Shown piece by piece: positions 7,752-16,299 of a DNA stretch of 64,000 nt. The translations under genes and the position numbers were made by a program. Source of the DNA: CALGFH01 sp036003705 (GTDB taxonomy: Bacteria > Actinomycetota > CALGFH01); the NCBI GenBank assembly GCA_036003705.1, contig DASYSE010000066.1:1-64000 (forward strand), written 5' to 3'. Position 1 is the stretch's first letter. Each line of letters starts with the position of its first letter. The notes under the pieces are model-generated. The model did not search any database. It was not told where the DNA came from and saw nothing but the letters and a program-made list of their open reading frames with translations.

Positions 7752-9781
7752 CTACACCGGCTGGTGCCGGCGGATCTGCCGGGCCAGGGCGACGGTGGCC
7801 GGGTCGGGTTCGACCTGCAGCTCGTCGCGCAGCGCCTCGGTGCAGACCTGGTACTGGCGCAGGGCCAGGTGCGGCTGGCCCTGGCGGCTGAAGCAGCGCA
7901 TCAGCCGGCGGTGGGCGTCCTCCCGGCACGGGTCCCGCTGGACCAGCAGCCGGCCGAGGCTGACGCAGGAGCCGTACTGGTGCTGGCCGAAGTAGAGGCC
8001 GGCGAGCCGGTCCAGGACGTCCAGGTAGGTCAGGAGCAGGTGCTCCCTGGCCAGCACCGGCCAATCCTCGTAGGGGTCGTCGACCAGGAAGTCGCCCTGG
8101 TAGAGGGCGACGGCCAGCTCGTAGTCGGCCACCGCGGCGGGCAGCTCGCCGGCCGTCTCCAGCTCGCGGCCGGCCCGGGCGTGGAGCTCGAACTCGTCGA
8201 CGTCGAGCCAGAGTCGCAGGTTGCGGTCGAGCCGGTAGGCGCCGTCCTCCAGGACGACCACGGGCACCTCGGCGGTGGGCCTCGAGCTCCGCCAGGGACC
8301 TCACGGAACGCCCGGCGCAGCCCGTGGACGGCCACGTTGAGGCTGTTGCGGGCCGCGGCCGGTTCGGCTTCGGGCCAGAACGCCTCCATCAGCTGCTCCC
8401 GCCGCGGCCACGGGTCGCGGTGGGAGACCAGGTACTTGAACAACGACCGCCCGCGGCCGCTCGGCCAGTCGTCGATCGCCACGTCGTCGAGACGCACCTT
8501 GAGCTGGCCGAGCAGGTGGACGGTGAGCACGGGGGCGGCCGGCCGGCCGCCCGCCTGGCGGAGCCCGAGGCCGCCTGCCCGGCCGTTGGGCTGGTGGAGC
8601 TCCAGGCTGCCCGCCTGGTCGAGCCCACGGTCTGGTGCCTCCAGCAGGTCGAGTCCGGCCCGGCCGGCCACGGCCTGGGCGGCGCAGGCCGGGTCGTCCA
8701 GCTGCTGGTAGAGCGGGACCGCCCGCTCGGCGGCGCCCCGGTCCAGCAGGTAGTCGGCCGCCCGGTGCAGGGTGCCCGGGTCCAGCGGCCGGGTCGGGGC
8801 CAGCGCCGCCCGGAGCGCGTCGCGCCAGCCGTTCCGGACCCTCGACCAGCCGTCGGCGAGCGGCTGCAGCCACGGCCCGGGTGGCGGCGGGGTCGAGGCG
8901 CCGAGGACCGCGGCCGACAGCGTCGGGTGGCTGTAGCCGAGCTGGACGGCGAGGGCGAGGGCTCGGTGGCCCTCGGGGCCGGTCGCGGCCAGCCAGTTGG
9001 CGGCCAGCTCGGCCAGCAGCTCCTCGACACCGGCGGCCCGGTCGACCGCCCGCTCGACCGGGGCCGGCCCGAGCGCGGCGGCCGCCCCGCAGACGGCGAC
9101 CAGGTCGGCGGGCCCGCGGCACAGGGCGGCGGCCCGCCTGGCGGCCGCCGGCGGCAGCCGGGGAGCTTCCCGTCCGAGCAGCTCGCTGGCGACCGCCGGG
9201 CGCAGGCGCAGGTCGTCGGCGGTGACCTGGACGGCGCTGGCGGGTAGGGCGCCGGCGGGCAGCCGATGGTGGCTGGTGACGATGCAGGCCCGGTCCTCCT
9301 GCTCGGCCAGCTGGCCGAGCAGGATGCCGAGCAGGGCGGGTCCGGGGCCCTCGGCTCCGGCCGGCGAGCCACCGGTCCGGCCCAGGTGGTGGGTGTCCTC
9401 CAGGACCAGGGCGGTCGGCGGTGGCGCGACCTGCTCCAGCTCGGCGGCCAGCCGGCCGAACCGGAACGGCCAGTCGGCATCCGTCCCCGGCTGGCCGGCG
9501 GGCGGCTCCAAGGTGGAGCGGCCGAACCCCGGGTGGTGACGCCGGACAGCGGCGAGCACCGAATGCAGGAAGGTGCCCGGGTCGCGGTCCTCGGGGCCGA
9601 GCCGGACCCAGATCACCGGCCGCCCCTGGCGCTGGAGGGCTTCGAACAGCCCCTCGGTGAGCAGGTAGCCGGGCGGGGCGGCGAAGGCTGTCAGGCCGCC
9701 GAGGGCGGCCCGGTCGAACGTCCAGTGCCGCGCCGCCGGGTAGGGCGCGACCGGGGCCGCGGACTTGGCGAGAAACGACAT
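7752..9781 (-). pseudogene. Frameshifted SARP/MalT-like regulator with lost Walker A
   Basis: From ATG 9781 (good GGGGAG site) the first frame encodes a MalT/LAL-like ATPase region, then an OmpR-type winged-helix domain (LTVHLLGQLKVRLDDVAI ... NVAVHGLRRAFREV). Near 8270-8310 the frame is lost. The bacterial transcriptional activation domain (BTAD, with DFLVDDPYEDWPVLAREHLL and ALRQYQVC) continues in a second frame to the stop at 7752. One base change restores a single protein of about 675 aa. The ATPase region keeps a Walker B-like TALVLEDTHHLG, but the expected Walker A (GxxGxGKT) reads APPGYLLTEGLF, with no Gly-Lys-Thr. So the gene is either a decayed regulator or a nucleotide-free variant with a sequencing error. 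It lies about 170 nt downstream of an intact SARP gene on the same strand. Confidence 0.72.
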
Positions 9782-9952
9782 GCTCTCCCCTACCGTCGCA
9801 TCCAGGTCACGGTGGTCATCCTCCCACGCCGGACCAGGCGGGGCCGGTGACCTCCGTCACAGGTTGCGGTCGTCACTCGTCACGCGCCCCCGGCGACGGC
9901 CTGGCGGCGGGTCAGGTTCCGAGCCATCCGCCAAGCGTCTCACAGCCGCGGG

Positions 9953-12883
9953 CTACCAGGAGACCAGTTTCCAGATCTCCGGCTCCAGGGTGCCTGGCTC
10001 GCCGACCTCGGCGAAGATCGCCACCGCCTGCTTCAGGTGGTCCATGGCCTCGCCGTGCTGCCCACCCAGGTGCAGCAGGTCGGCCAGGTTGTTGTGCAAC
10101 GCCGCCTCGCGGTGGCGGTCACCCTGCCTGGCGCACAGCTCCAGGGCCGACCGGGTGTACCCGACGGCCCGGTCGATCTCGCCGGTCGCCCGGTGGGCCA
10201 GGGCCAGGTTGTTGAGCGCCGCCACCCGGGCGCTGGGGTCGGGGAGGGTCTCGGCCAGGGCGAGGCTCTGCTCCAGATGCCGGCGGGCGGCGTCGTGGTC
10301 GCCGCGGGAGGCGCCCAGCATCCCCAGCATGCCGTGGGCCCTGGCCAGCGCGTCCGGGTCGCCGGCCTGCCCGGCCAGGTCCAGGGCCTCCCGAGCCAGC
10401 CGGTCGGCGGCATCGTCGCGACCCTGCCGGTGGGCGGCCAGGCTGCGGTCGGCGGCCAGCCCGGCCCGGCGGGCCTGGTCGCCGGTCGTGCCCAACCCGG
10501 CCAGGGCCGCGGCCAGGTGGCGCTCGGCCGCCCCCCAGTCGCCGCGGCGGGCGTGCAGGGCGCCGAGCCTCTGCTCCAGCGCCGGCCGGTCGCCGGCGGA
10601 GGCGGCGCCCGAGGCCGCCGTGTAGGCGGCAAGGGCGGCGTCGTAGTTGCCCAGCAGGGTCTCCAGGTCGCCGATGGCGGCGTGCAGGTCGGCGGCGTCG
10701 GGGTGGCCGAGGCCGACCGCGGCCCGGTAGTGGCCGAGCGCCTCATGGTTGGCGTAGACGGCGCGGGCCTGGTCACCGGCCAGCCGGTGGTAGGCGGCCG
10801 CCTCGACGTCGGCGCCGCCCAGCTCCAGATGCCTGGCGATCGAGGCGGCCGGCGGCTCCAGGGGGCGGCGGCCGCGGGCGCGGGCGGCCAGCGCCTCCCC
10901 CACCCGGCGGTGCAGCAGCCGCCGCCGGGCCAGGCTGGTCTGCTGGTAGACGAGGTCGCGGACCAGCCCGTGGCCGAAGTCGTAGGCGTCGCCGCCGACC
11001 TCGTGGACCAGGCCGTGGCCGGCCAGCTCCTCCAGGGCGGCCACCGCCTCCTCGTCGCTGCGGCCGCTGGCCGCGCGGGCGGTGTCGACGTCGAACGAGC
11101 GGCCGAGCACGGCGGCGGTGGCCAGCACCTGCCTGGCGGCATCGCCCACCCCCCTGACCCGTGCCTGCAGCAGGTCGCGGACCCCGCCGGGCAGCAGCGC
11201 CGGCAGCTCGCCGTCGTCGGCGAGGGCGGCCAGATACTCCAGCACCAGGAACGGCAGGCCCTCGGTCCTCTGGTGCAGCAGCCGAGCCGCCCCGGCGCTG
11301 CCAGGGGCGACCGCGCTGACCAGCTCGGCCACCTCCGTCTCGTCCAGCCGCCGCGGCTTGAGCAGGCTGCCGTGCCCGGCCCGCCTGGCCTCGGCGGCGA
11401 GCCGGCGCAGCCGGGAGTCGGCCGGGACCTGCTCCGAGCGCCAGCAGGCGACCAGCAGCAGCGGGCGGCCCTCCAGCCGGTGGACCAGGTAGGCGAGCAT
11501 GTCGAGGGAGGCCTCGTCGGCCCAGTGCAGGTCGTCCAGGACCAGCAGGCCAGGCACCGGGCCGGCGCAGGCGGCCAGCAGCACCTGGCTGACCCCCTCG
11601 AAGAACTGGCGTCCCGCCGCCGGGCCGTCCAGCGGTCCCGGCTCCGGCAGCCCCGGATGGGTCGCGGCCAGCTCGGGGAGCAGCCGCCCGGCCTCGGCCA
11701 GCCAGTGCCCCCGGACCCCGGCCAGCGACCGACCGTCGGCCAGGACCGCGCGCAGGCCCTCGATGAACGGCCCGTAGGCGACCCCGGTCTCCTCCTCGTA
11801 GCAGCGGCCGCGGACCACCGAGGCGCCCAGCGCCCTGGCGTGGCCGGCGAGCTCGGCGGCCAGGCGGGTCTTGCCGATCCCGGCCTCACCCTCGATCACC
11901 ACCAGCCGCCCGTCCCCGACCACGGCCGCGTAGGCGTCCAGCAGCGCCGCCCACTCTGGCGCCCGGCCGACCAGCGGGACCAGGGCGGGCGGCTCGGCCG
12001 GGGCGGCGGCGGGGACGGCCGCCACCGGGGCCGGCTCGGCCGGGGCCGGGGCCGGGGCGGCGGCGGGGACGCCCGCCACCGGGGCCCGCTCGGCCGGGGC
12101 CGGGACCGGGGCGGGCGGCGGCGGGAGGCGGTTGGCCTGGACCGCCTCGTGCACGGCGGTCGTCTCGTCCAGCGGCTCGACCCCGAGCTCGTCGGCGAGG
12201 ATCCGCTGGCATGCCTGGAACTGGCGCAGCGCGGCCCCTCGCCGGCCGCTCCAGGCGTAGATCCGCATGAGCTGCCGGTGGGCCGGCTCGTGCAGCGGGT
12301 CAAGGGCCAGCCAGCGGCGGGCGGCGTCGACCGCGTCGTCCCACCGGTGCAGGCCGATCTCGGCCATGGCCAGCCGCTCCAGGGTCCCGGCGAGCTGGCG
12401 CCGGAGCCGCTCGGCCTGGAAGTACTGCCAGTCGTCGAAGCTGGTGCTGTCGCGCAGGGCGAAGCCGGCCAGGAAGTCGCCCCGGTGCAGCCGGGCCGCC
12501 TCGCGCAGCGGCTCCACGCAGGCGGGGCAGGCCTCCTGGGGCGGGTGGCCGTGGTCCCGGCAGCCGGCCAGCAGGCCCTCGAACCGCCCGACGTCCAGCC
12601 AGAACCCCGTCTGGGCGAACCCGACGGTGGTCCGGTCGGCGGCCAGCCAGCCCGGCCCGACGGCCTTGTTCAGGGTCGAGAGGGTGCGCCGCAACGCGCC
12701 CCGGGCGTGCTCCTGGTCGTGGTCGGGCCACAGCAGCCCGGCGACCGCGTCCCGTCCGTGCCGCTCGGGGTGCAGCGCCAGGTAGGCCAGCAGCGCGATC
12801 GCCTTGCGGGTGTCGACCTCGATCGGCGCGCCGTCGCGCTCCACCCGCGGCGGCCCGAGCAGCGCGATCCGCAGCTCCGCCAT
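9953..12883 (-). CDS. SARP-type regulator: wHTH-BTAD, AAA ATPase, TPR
   Basis: 976 aa from ATG 12883, with a strong site (GAGGAGGGGGG). Domains: OmpR-type winged helix at residues about 1-95 (ELRIALLGPPRVERDG; DTRKAIALLAYLALHP); BTAD at about 100-250 (GDFLAGFALRDSTSFDDW; LRQFQACQRILADELGVEP); an Ala/Pro/Glu repeat linker at about 255-300; an AAA_16 ATPase with Walker A GEAGIGKTRL and Walker B LLVLDDLHWADEAS; then C-terminal TPR-like helices to residue 976. Such proteins are ATP-dependent transcription activators of the AfsR/LAL type in actinobacteria. The linker DNA (about 11990-12120) carries an imperfect roughly 66-nt duplication. The promoter region is shared with the divergent PP2C gene and holds two matching 21-bp palindrome-like sites, so it may control itself and the stress module. 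Target genes are not known. Confidence 0.85.
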   Translation of the reverse strand: MAELRIALLGPPRVERDGAPIEVDTRKAIALLAYLALHPERHGRDAVAGLLWPDHDQEHARGALRRTLSTLNKAVGPGWLAADRTTVGFAQTGFWLDVGRFEGLLAGCRDHGHPPQEACPACVEPLREAARLHRGDFLAGFALRDSTSFDDWQYFQAERLRRQLAGTLERLAMAEIGLHRWDDAVDAARRWLALDPLHEPAHRQLMRIYAWSGRRGAALRQFQACQRILADELGVEPLDETTAVHEAVQANRLPPPPAPVPAPAERAPVAGVPAAAPAPAPAEPAPVAAVPAAAPAEPPALVPLVGRAPEWAALLDAYAAVVGDGRLVVIEGEAGIGKTRLAAELAGHARALGASVVRGRCYEEETGVAYGPFIEGLRAVLADGRSLAGVRGHWLAEAGRLLPELAATHPGLPEPGPLDGPAAGRQFFEGVSQVLLAACAGPVPGLLVLDDLHWADEASLDMLAYLVHRLEGRPLLLVACWRSEQVPADSRLRRLAAEARRAGHGSLLKPRRLDETEVAELVSAVAPGSAGAARLLHQRTEGLPFLVLEYLAALADDGELPALLPGGVRDLLQARVRGVGDAARQVLATAAVLGRSFDVDTARAASGRSDEEAVAALEELAGHGLVHEVGGDAYDFGHGLVRDLVYQQTSLARRRLLHRRVGEALAARARGRRPLEPPAASIARHLELGGADVEAAAYHRLAGDQARAVYANHEALGHYRAAVGLGHPDAADLHAAIGDLETLLGNYDAALAAYTAASGAASAGDRPALEQRLGALHARRGDWGAAERHLAAALAGLGTTGDQARRAGLAADRSLAAHRQGRDDAADRLAREALDLAGQAGDPDALARAHGMLGMLGASRGDHDAARRHLEQSLALAETLPDPSARVAALNNLALAHRATGEIDRAVGYTRSALELCARQGDRHREAALHNNLADLLHLGGQHGEAMDHLKQAVAIFAEVGEPGTLEPEIWKLVSW

Positions 12884-12932
12884 GCACCCCCCTCCTCTCG
12901 CCACTCTCCGCCGTCAGCATGGCACGAGCCGG

Positions 12933-12953
12933 CGGGATCCGTAACGATCCCGG
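12933..12953. promoter_or_regulatory. Operator-like inverted repeat, copy 1
   Basis: CGGGATC-CGTAAC-GATCCCG is a perfect 7-bp inverted repeat around a 6-nt centre, 50 nt upstream of the SARP gene start. A near-identical site lies 106 bp away at 13039-13059. The binding protein is unknown; the SARP protein itself is a candidate. Confidence 0.5.
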
Positions 12954-13038
12954 CAGGTCGCCGGGGACAGTTCCGCGCGGATGGCGGACCAGGTCGTGGC
13001 GAGGAGCTGCGGATGGGGCCGAATTTCCCGGCCCGTGA

Positions 13039-13059
13039 CGGGAACCGTAACGATACCGG
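13039..13059. promoter_or_regulatory. Operator-like inverted repeat, copy 2
   Basis: CGGGAAC-CGTAAC-GATACCG shares 19 of 21 positions (with the trailing G) with the site at 12933-12953 but has a less perfect dyad. It lies 37 nt upstream of the PP2C start at 13097. The 106-bp spacing is close to ten helical turns. Confidence 0.5.
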
Positions 13060-13096
13060 AGCGGTGGGACGGTACAACCGCTTCCGAGGAGGTGCC

Positions 13097-14722
13097 ATGA
13101 CCACGATCCCGAGCAACCTGCGGCGGGTCCTGCGGCGCGAGCCGCGGGTCCGGCCGGCACTCTCGCCGCTGGCCGCCCCGCCCGAGCGGGTGGAGGCGCC
13201 GCCGGTCGAGATCGCGCCCAACGACCCGCTGGTCGCCTACTTCTCGGGCGCCACCGGGGCGGTCGACATCGGCGCGTTGCAGCTGGACTCGCCGGCCCTT
13301 GCCGGCCTGCGCGAGGCCGGCGTCAAGCTGGTCGTCCCCCTGGTCAGCCAGGGCGAGCTGATCGGCCTGCTCAACCTGGGCCCGCGGCGCAGCGAGCAGG
13401 AGTACTCGGCCGACGACCGCAAGCTGCTCAACGACCTGGCCGGCCACGCCGCCCCGGCCGTGCGGGTCGCCCAGCTGGTACGCGAGCAGGAGGCCGAGGT
13501 CCGCCAGCGCGAGCGGATCGAGCAGGAGCTGCGGGTCGCCCAGCTCATCCAGCAGCAGTTCCTGCCCCACGAGCTGCCCGACCTGCCCGGCTGGCAGGTC
13601 GGCGCCTACTACGGGCCGGCGCGCGAGGTCGGCGGCGACTTCTACGACTTCATCCGCCTGCCCGACGACCAGATCGGCATCGTGGTCGGTGACGTCACCG
13701 ACAAGGGCGTCCCGGCGGCGCTGGTCATGGCCACCACCCACTCGATCCTGCGGGCCGAGGCGCCCCGCCTGGTCGCGCCCAGCGAGGTCCTGACAAGGGT
13801 CAACGAGCTGCTGGTGGACGAGATGCCGGCCCACATGTTCGTGACCTGCCTGTACGCGGTGCTCGACCCCTCCAGTGGCCGGCTGCGCTACGCCAACGCC
13901 GGCCACAACGTGCCCTACGTCGGCGCCGGTGGGCGGGTCACCGAGCTGCGGGCCACCGGGATGCCACTCGGTCTGCTGCCCGGGATGGAGTACGAGGAGA
14001 AGGCGGCCACCCTGGCGCCCGGCGACACCGTGCTGCTGCACTCCGACGGGCTGGCCGAGGCCCACGACCCGGACCGCCAGATGTTCGGCTTCCCGCGGGT
14101 CGCCGCCCTGGTTGGCGACGCCCCCGACGGCGAGGTGCTGATCGACCGGCTGCTGAAGGAGCTGGAGGAGTTCACCGGTGCCGGCTGGGAGCAGGAGGAC
14201 GACATCACCCTGGTCACGCTGGAACGTCGGGCGTCGAGCTCCGCCGGGCAGGCGGCCGGCCCGCCGGCAGGGCGGCTGCTGGCCTCCTTCGAGCTGCCCA
14301 GCGAGCCGGGCAACGAGCGCCTGGCGATCGACGGGGTGGCTGAGGCGATCGCCGGGCTCGGACTGCAGGGCGCGCGGCTGGAGCGGCTCAAGACCGCGGT
14401 CGGCGAGGCGACCATGAACGCCATCGAGCACGGCAACGGCAACCGGCCGGAGCTGGCGGTGGAGGTCAGTGTCGTCGCCGACGACGACGACGTCACGGTG
14501 CGCATCACCGACCAGGGCGGTGAACGGCCGATCCCGGAGGTCGAGGCTCCCGACCTGGAGGCCAAGCTGGCCGGCCTGCAGACCCCGCGGGGCTGGGGCC
14601 TGTTCCTGATCCAGAACATGGTCGACGCCTTGCGCACCGCGGTTGACGAGCACCACCACACCATCGAGCTGGTCATGCACCTGAAGGAGGCGCCAGATGC
14701 CCGGAACCAAGTTCAGGGCTGA
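13097..14722 (+). CDS. GAF-PP2C (SpoIIE/RsbU) phosphatase fused to an RsbW-like HATPase
   Basis: 541 aa, ATG 13097 behind CGAGGAGGTGCC. Residues about 45-125 resemble the second half of a GAF sensor domain (VVPLVSQGELIGLLNLG). A coiled linker with EQELRVAQLIQQQFLP leads into a PP2C phosphatase domain, with metal-binding Asp residues in VGGDFYDF (about 180), GDVTDKG (about 198) and the C-terminal EDDITL. Residues about 390-541 form an HATPase/anti-sigma kinase domain with N-box EATMNAIEHGN, a DQGG G1 box and RGWGLFLI G2 box. In RsbU/RsbW partner switching the kinase phosphorylates, and the phosphatase dephosphorylates, a STAS antagonist; here both activities sit on one chain. It overlaps by 26 nt the first STAS gene. 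No sigma factor is adjacent. Domain calls are firm; the sensed signal is unknown. Confidence 0.88.
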   Translation: MTTIPSNLRRVLRREPRVRPALSPLAAPPERVEAPPVEIAPNDPLVAYFSGATGAVDIGALQLDSPALAGLREAGVKLVVPLVSQGELIGLLNLGPRRSEQEYSADDRKLLNDLAGHAAPAVRVAQLVREQEAEVRQRERIEQELRVAQLIQQQFLPHELPDLPGWQVGAYYGPAREVGGDFYDFIRLPDDQIGIVVGDVTDKGVPAALVMATTHSILRAEAPRLVAPSEVLTRVNELLVDEMPAHMFVTCLYAVLDPSSGRLRYANAGHNVPYVGAGGRVTELRATGMPLGLLPGMEYEEKAATLAPGDTVLLHSDGLAEAHDPDRQMFGFPRVAALVGDAPDGEVLIDRLLKELEEFTGAGWEQEDDITLVTLERRASSSAGQAAGPPAGRLLASFELPSEPGNERLAIDGVAEAIAGLGLQGARLERLKTAVGEATMNAIEHGNGNRPELAVEVSVVADDDDVTVRITDQGGERPIPEVEAPDLEAKLAGLQTPRGWGLFLIQNMVDALRTAVDEHHHTIELVMHLKEAPDARNQVQG

Positions 14723-15056
14723 GGTCCGGCAGCACGATCGCACCGGGGTCATCGACCTCCACGGGGAGATCAACCTCGGCGCCGACCAGGCCCTCGGCGC
14801 CGCCTACGAGCAGGCGGTACGGGACGACCCCAGGACGATCGTGCTGAACTTCGCCCGGGTCGACTACATCAACTCGACCGGGATCGCCCTGATCGTGGGC
14901 GTGCTGGCGAGGGCCCGCAAGGAACACCGGGCGGTCAGCGCGTTCGGGCTCAGCGAGCACTACCGGGAGATCTTCGCCATCACCCGCCTGAGCGACTTCA
15001 TGGGCATCTACCCCGACGAGCACAGCGCGCTGACCGCCACCGCCGCCGCCACCTGA
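14697..15056 (+). CDS. STAS-domain anti-sigma factor antagonist 1
   Basis: 119 aa, ATG 14697 preceded by AAGGAGG and overlapping the end of the PP2C-HATPase gene. It is a single STAS domain: an N-terminal strand ending GVIDLHGEINL, then IVLNFARVDYINSTGIALIVG, where the Ser (or Thr) of NSTG is the predicted phosphorylation site, as in SpoIIAA/RsbV. The C-terminal part (EHYREIFAITRLSDF) matches the last helix of the fold. It probably sequesters an anti-sigma kinase when unphosphorylated; the fused phosphatase/kinase just upstream is the likely enzyme pair. It is followed after 31 nt by a second, similar STAS gene, so the operon carries two paralogues. Confidence 0.87.
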   Translation: MPGTKFRAEVRQHDRTGVIDLHGEINLGADQALGAAYEQAVRDDPRTIVLNFARVDYINSTGIALIVGVLARARKEHRAVSAFGLSEHYREIFAITRLSDFMGIYPDEHSALTATAAAT

Positions 15057-15087
15057 ACCGCCGGTCCAACCAGAAGGAGCGCGAGCC

Positions 15088-15447
15088 ATGCCCGAGGGCA
15101 GCCTCAGCACCGAGATCCGGGAACTGTCGAGCCGGGCCAGCGTGATCGACCTCAAGGGCGACGTCACCGCCTCGGCCGAGCAGGCCCTGGCCGACGCCTA
15201 CACCAGGGCCAGCGGCAAGTTCACCCGCACCATCGTGCTGAACTTCACCGGTCTCGAGTACATGAACAGTGGCGGCATCGGGATGCTGGTGACGCTGCTG
15301 GTCCGGGCCAACCGGCAGCGCCAGCGGCTGATCGCCTACGGGCTGAACGAGCACTACCGGCAGATCTTCGAGCTGACCCGCCTTGACGAGGCGATCGGCA
15401 TCCACGCCAGCGAGGCCGAGGCGTTCGCCGAGGCCGATGCGCAGTGA
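15088..15447 (+). CDS. STAS-domain anti-sigma factor antagonist 2
   Basis: 119 aa, ATG 15088 with AGAAGGAGCG upstream. It is a paralogue of the preceding gene: the same length, the same EHYRQIFELTRLDEA ending, and a central IVLNFTGLEYMNSGGIGML with the phosphorylatable Ser in NSGG. The first strand reads SVIDLKGDVTA. A gene duplication is the simplest origin. The two antagonists differ in the residue after the target Ser (T versus G), so they could have different partners or phosphorylation rates. It is followed 16 nt later by the unknown 269-aa protein, in the same operon. The regulatory role is inferred from the family. Confidence 0.87.
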   Translation: MPEGSLSTEIRELSSRASVIDLKGDVTASAEQALADAYTRASGKFTRTIVLNFTGLEYMNSGGIGMLVTLLVRANRQRQRLIAYGLNEHYRQIFELTRLDEAIGIHASEAEAFAEADAQ

Positions 15448-15463
15448 CCGGAGGAGCACCGTC

Positions 15464-16273
15464 ATGAGCACCGGACCCGAAGAGCCGACCACCGCCGACG
15501 AGCCGGCTCCAGCAGCCTCGGCCTCGGCGAGCGGGGCGCCAGGTCGCGACGCCGCCTACTGGGCCAAGAACATCTCCACCCTCAAGCTCGGCGAGGTCCC
15601 GGCGCAGGCGGTCAACCTCAACGTCACCGGCCGGCGGGTCGTCGGGCCGGTCCAGGGCTTCGGCAAGATGTGGCAGAAGACCGTCCGGGTCCAGCTGCAC
15701 GGTGCCGACGCGTCCCCGGCCGAGGTCATCCAGACCTGGAAGGCCGAGTTCCAGCGGTTCTGGCCGGAGCGCAACTGGTTCTACGCGCCCCTGGCCGGCA
15801 TCGCCCCCGGCGAGGTGGCCCTGCTCAACCTGGGCCTGCCCGGGCGCATGAAGCTGTCGACCGGCGTGCTGGTGCTGTACGCCGACGACGAGTCGTTCAC
15901 GCTGATGACCCCGGAGGGCCACATGCTCGCCGGCTGGATCACCTTCAGCGCGGCCGCCACCGACGGCGTCACGCTGGTGCAGATCCAGGCGCTGGAACGC
16001 ACCAACGACCCGCTGTACGAGCTCGGCTACGTGCTGGGCGGCAACCGCCTGAACAGCCGGTTCTGGGAGCAGACGGCCGAGAACCTGGCCCGCCACTTCG
16101 GGGTCGAGCCGCAGATCGAGTCTCAGGTGATCTGCGTCGACCGCCACCGCCAGTGGCGCAAAGCCGGCAACCTGCGCCACAACGCCCTCGTCCGGACCTC
16201 CCTGTGGACCCTGGCCACGCCGGTGCGCTGGCTGGGCCGCCTCTTCTCCCGGCGGGGCGCCGGCGTCCCGTGA
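15464..16273 (+). CDS. Hypothetical protein of the stress-signalling operon
   Basis: 269 aa, ATG 15464 behind GGAGGAGC. Residues 1-30 are an Ala/Ser/Glu-rich disordered stretch. Residues about 40-230 are a compact domain with GRRVVGPVQGFGKMWQKTV, FQRFWPERNWFY and a Gly-Arg/aromatic C-terminal half. This could be a SRPBCC/START-like or DUF1990-like lipid-binding fold, but I cannot name the family with confidence. The C-terminus is basic with an RTSLWTLATPVRWL helix that may touch the membrane. There is no signal peptide. It is the fourth gene of the PP2C/STAS operon (16 nt after STAS 2), so it may be an output of that pathway. The acyl-CoA dehydrogenase starts 27 nt later, so transcription may read on. 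Confidence 0.6.
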   Translation: MSTGPEEPTTADEPAPAASASASGAPGRDAAYWAKNISTLKLGEVPAQAVNLNVTGRRVVGPVQGFGKMWQKTVRVQLHGADASPAEVIQTWKAEFQRFWPERNWFYAPLAGIAPGEVALLNLGLPGRMKLSTGVLVLYADDESFTLMTPEGHMLAGWITFSAAATDGVTLVQIQALERTNDPLYELGYVLGGNRLNSRFWEQTAENLARHFGVEPQIESQVICVDRHRQWRKAGNLRHNALVRTSLWTLATPVRWLGRLFSRRGAGVP

Positions 16274-16299
16274 CCCCCGGGGACGGCCGGGAGGACGAC

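Noticed and set aside
8270..8310. Programmed ribosomal frameshift in the SARP gene
   Set aside because: No slippery heptamer or clear downstream pseudoknot is visible, and the lost Walker A points to decay. It could still be a sequencing error.
9847..9860. GTGAC-CTCC-GTCAC dyad upstream of the frameshifted SARP gene
   Set aside because: It is short, and similar GTCAC words are common nearby. There is not enough evidence for an operator.
10037..13096. Long plus-strand open frame ahead of the PP2C gene
   Set aside because: It is antisense to the SARP gene and encodes Gly/Gln/Val-rich low-complexity protein, a usual shadow of GC-rich coding DNA. The real start is ATG 13097 with a good ribosome-binding site.
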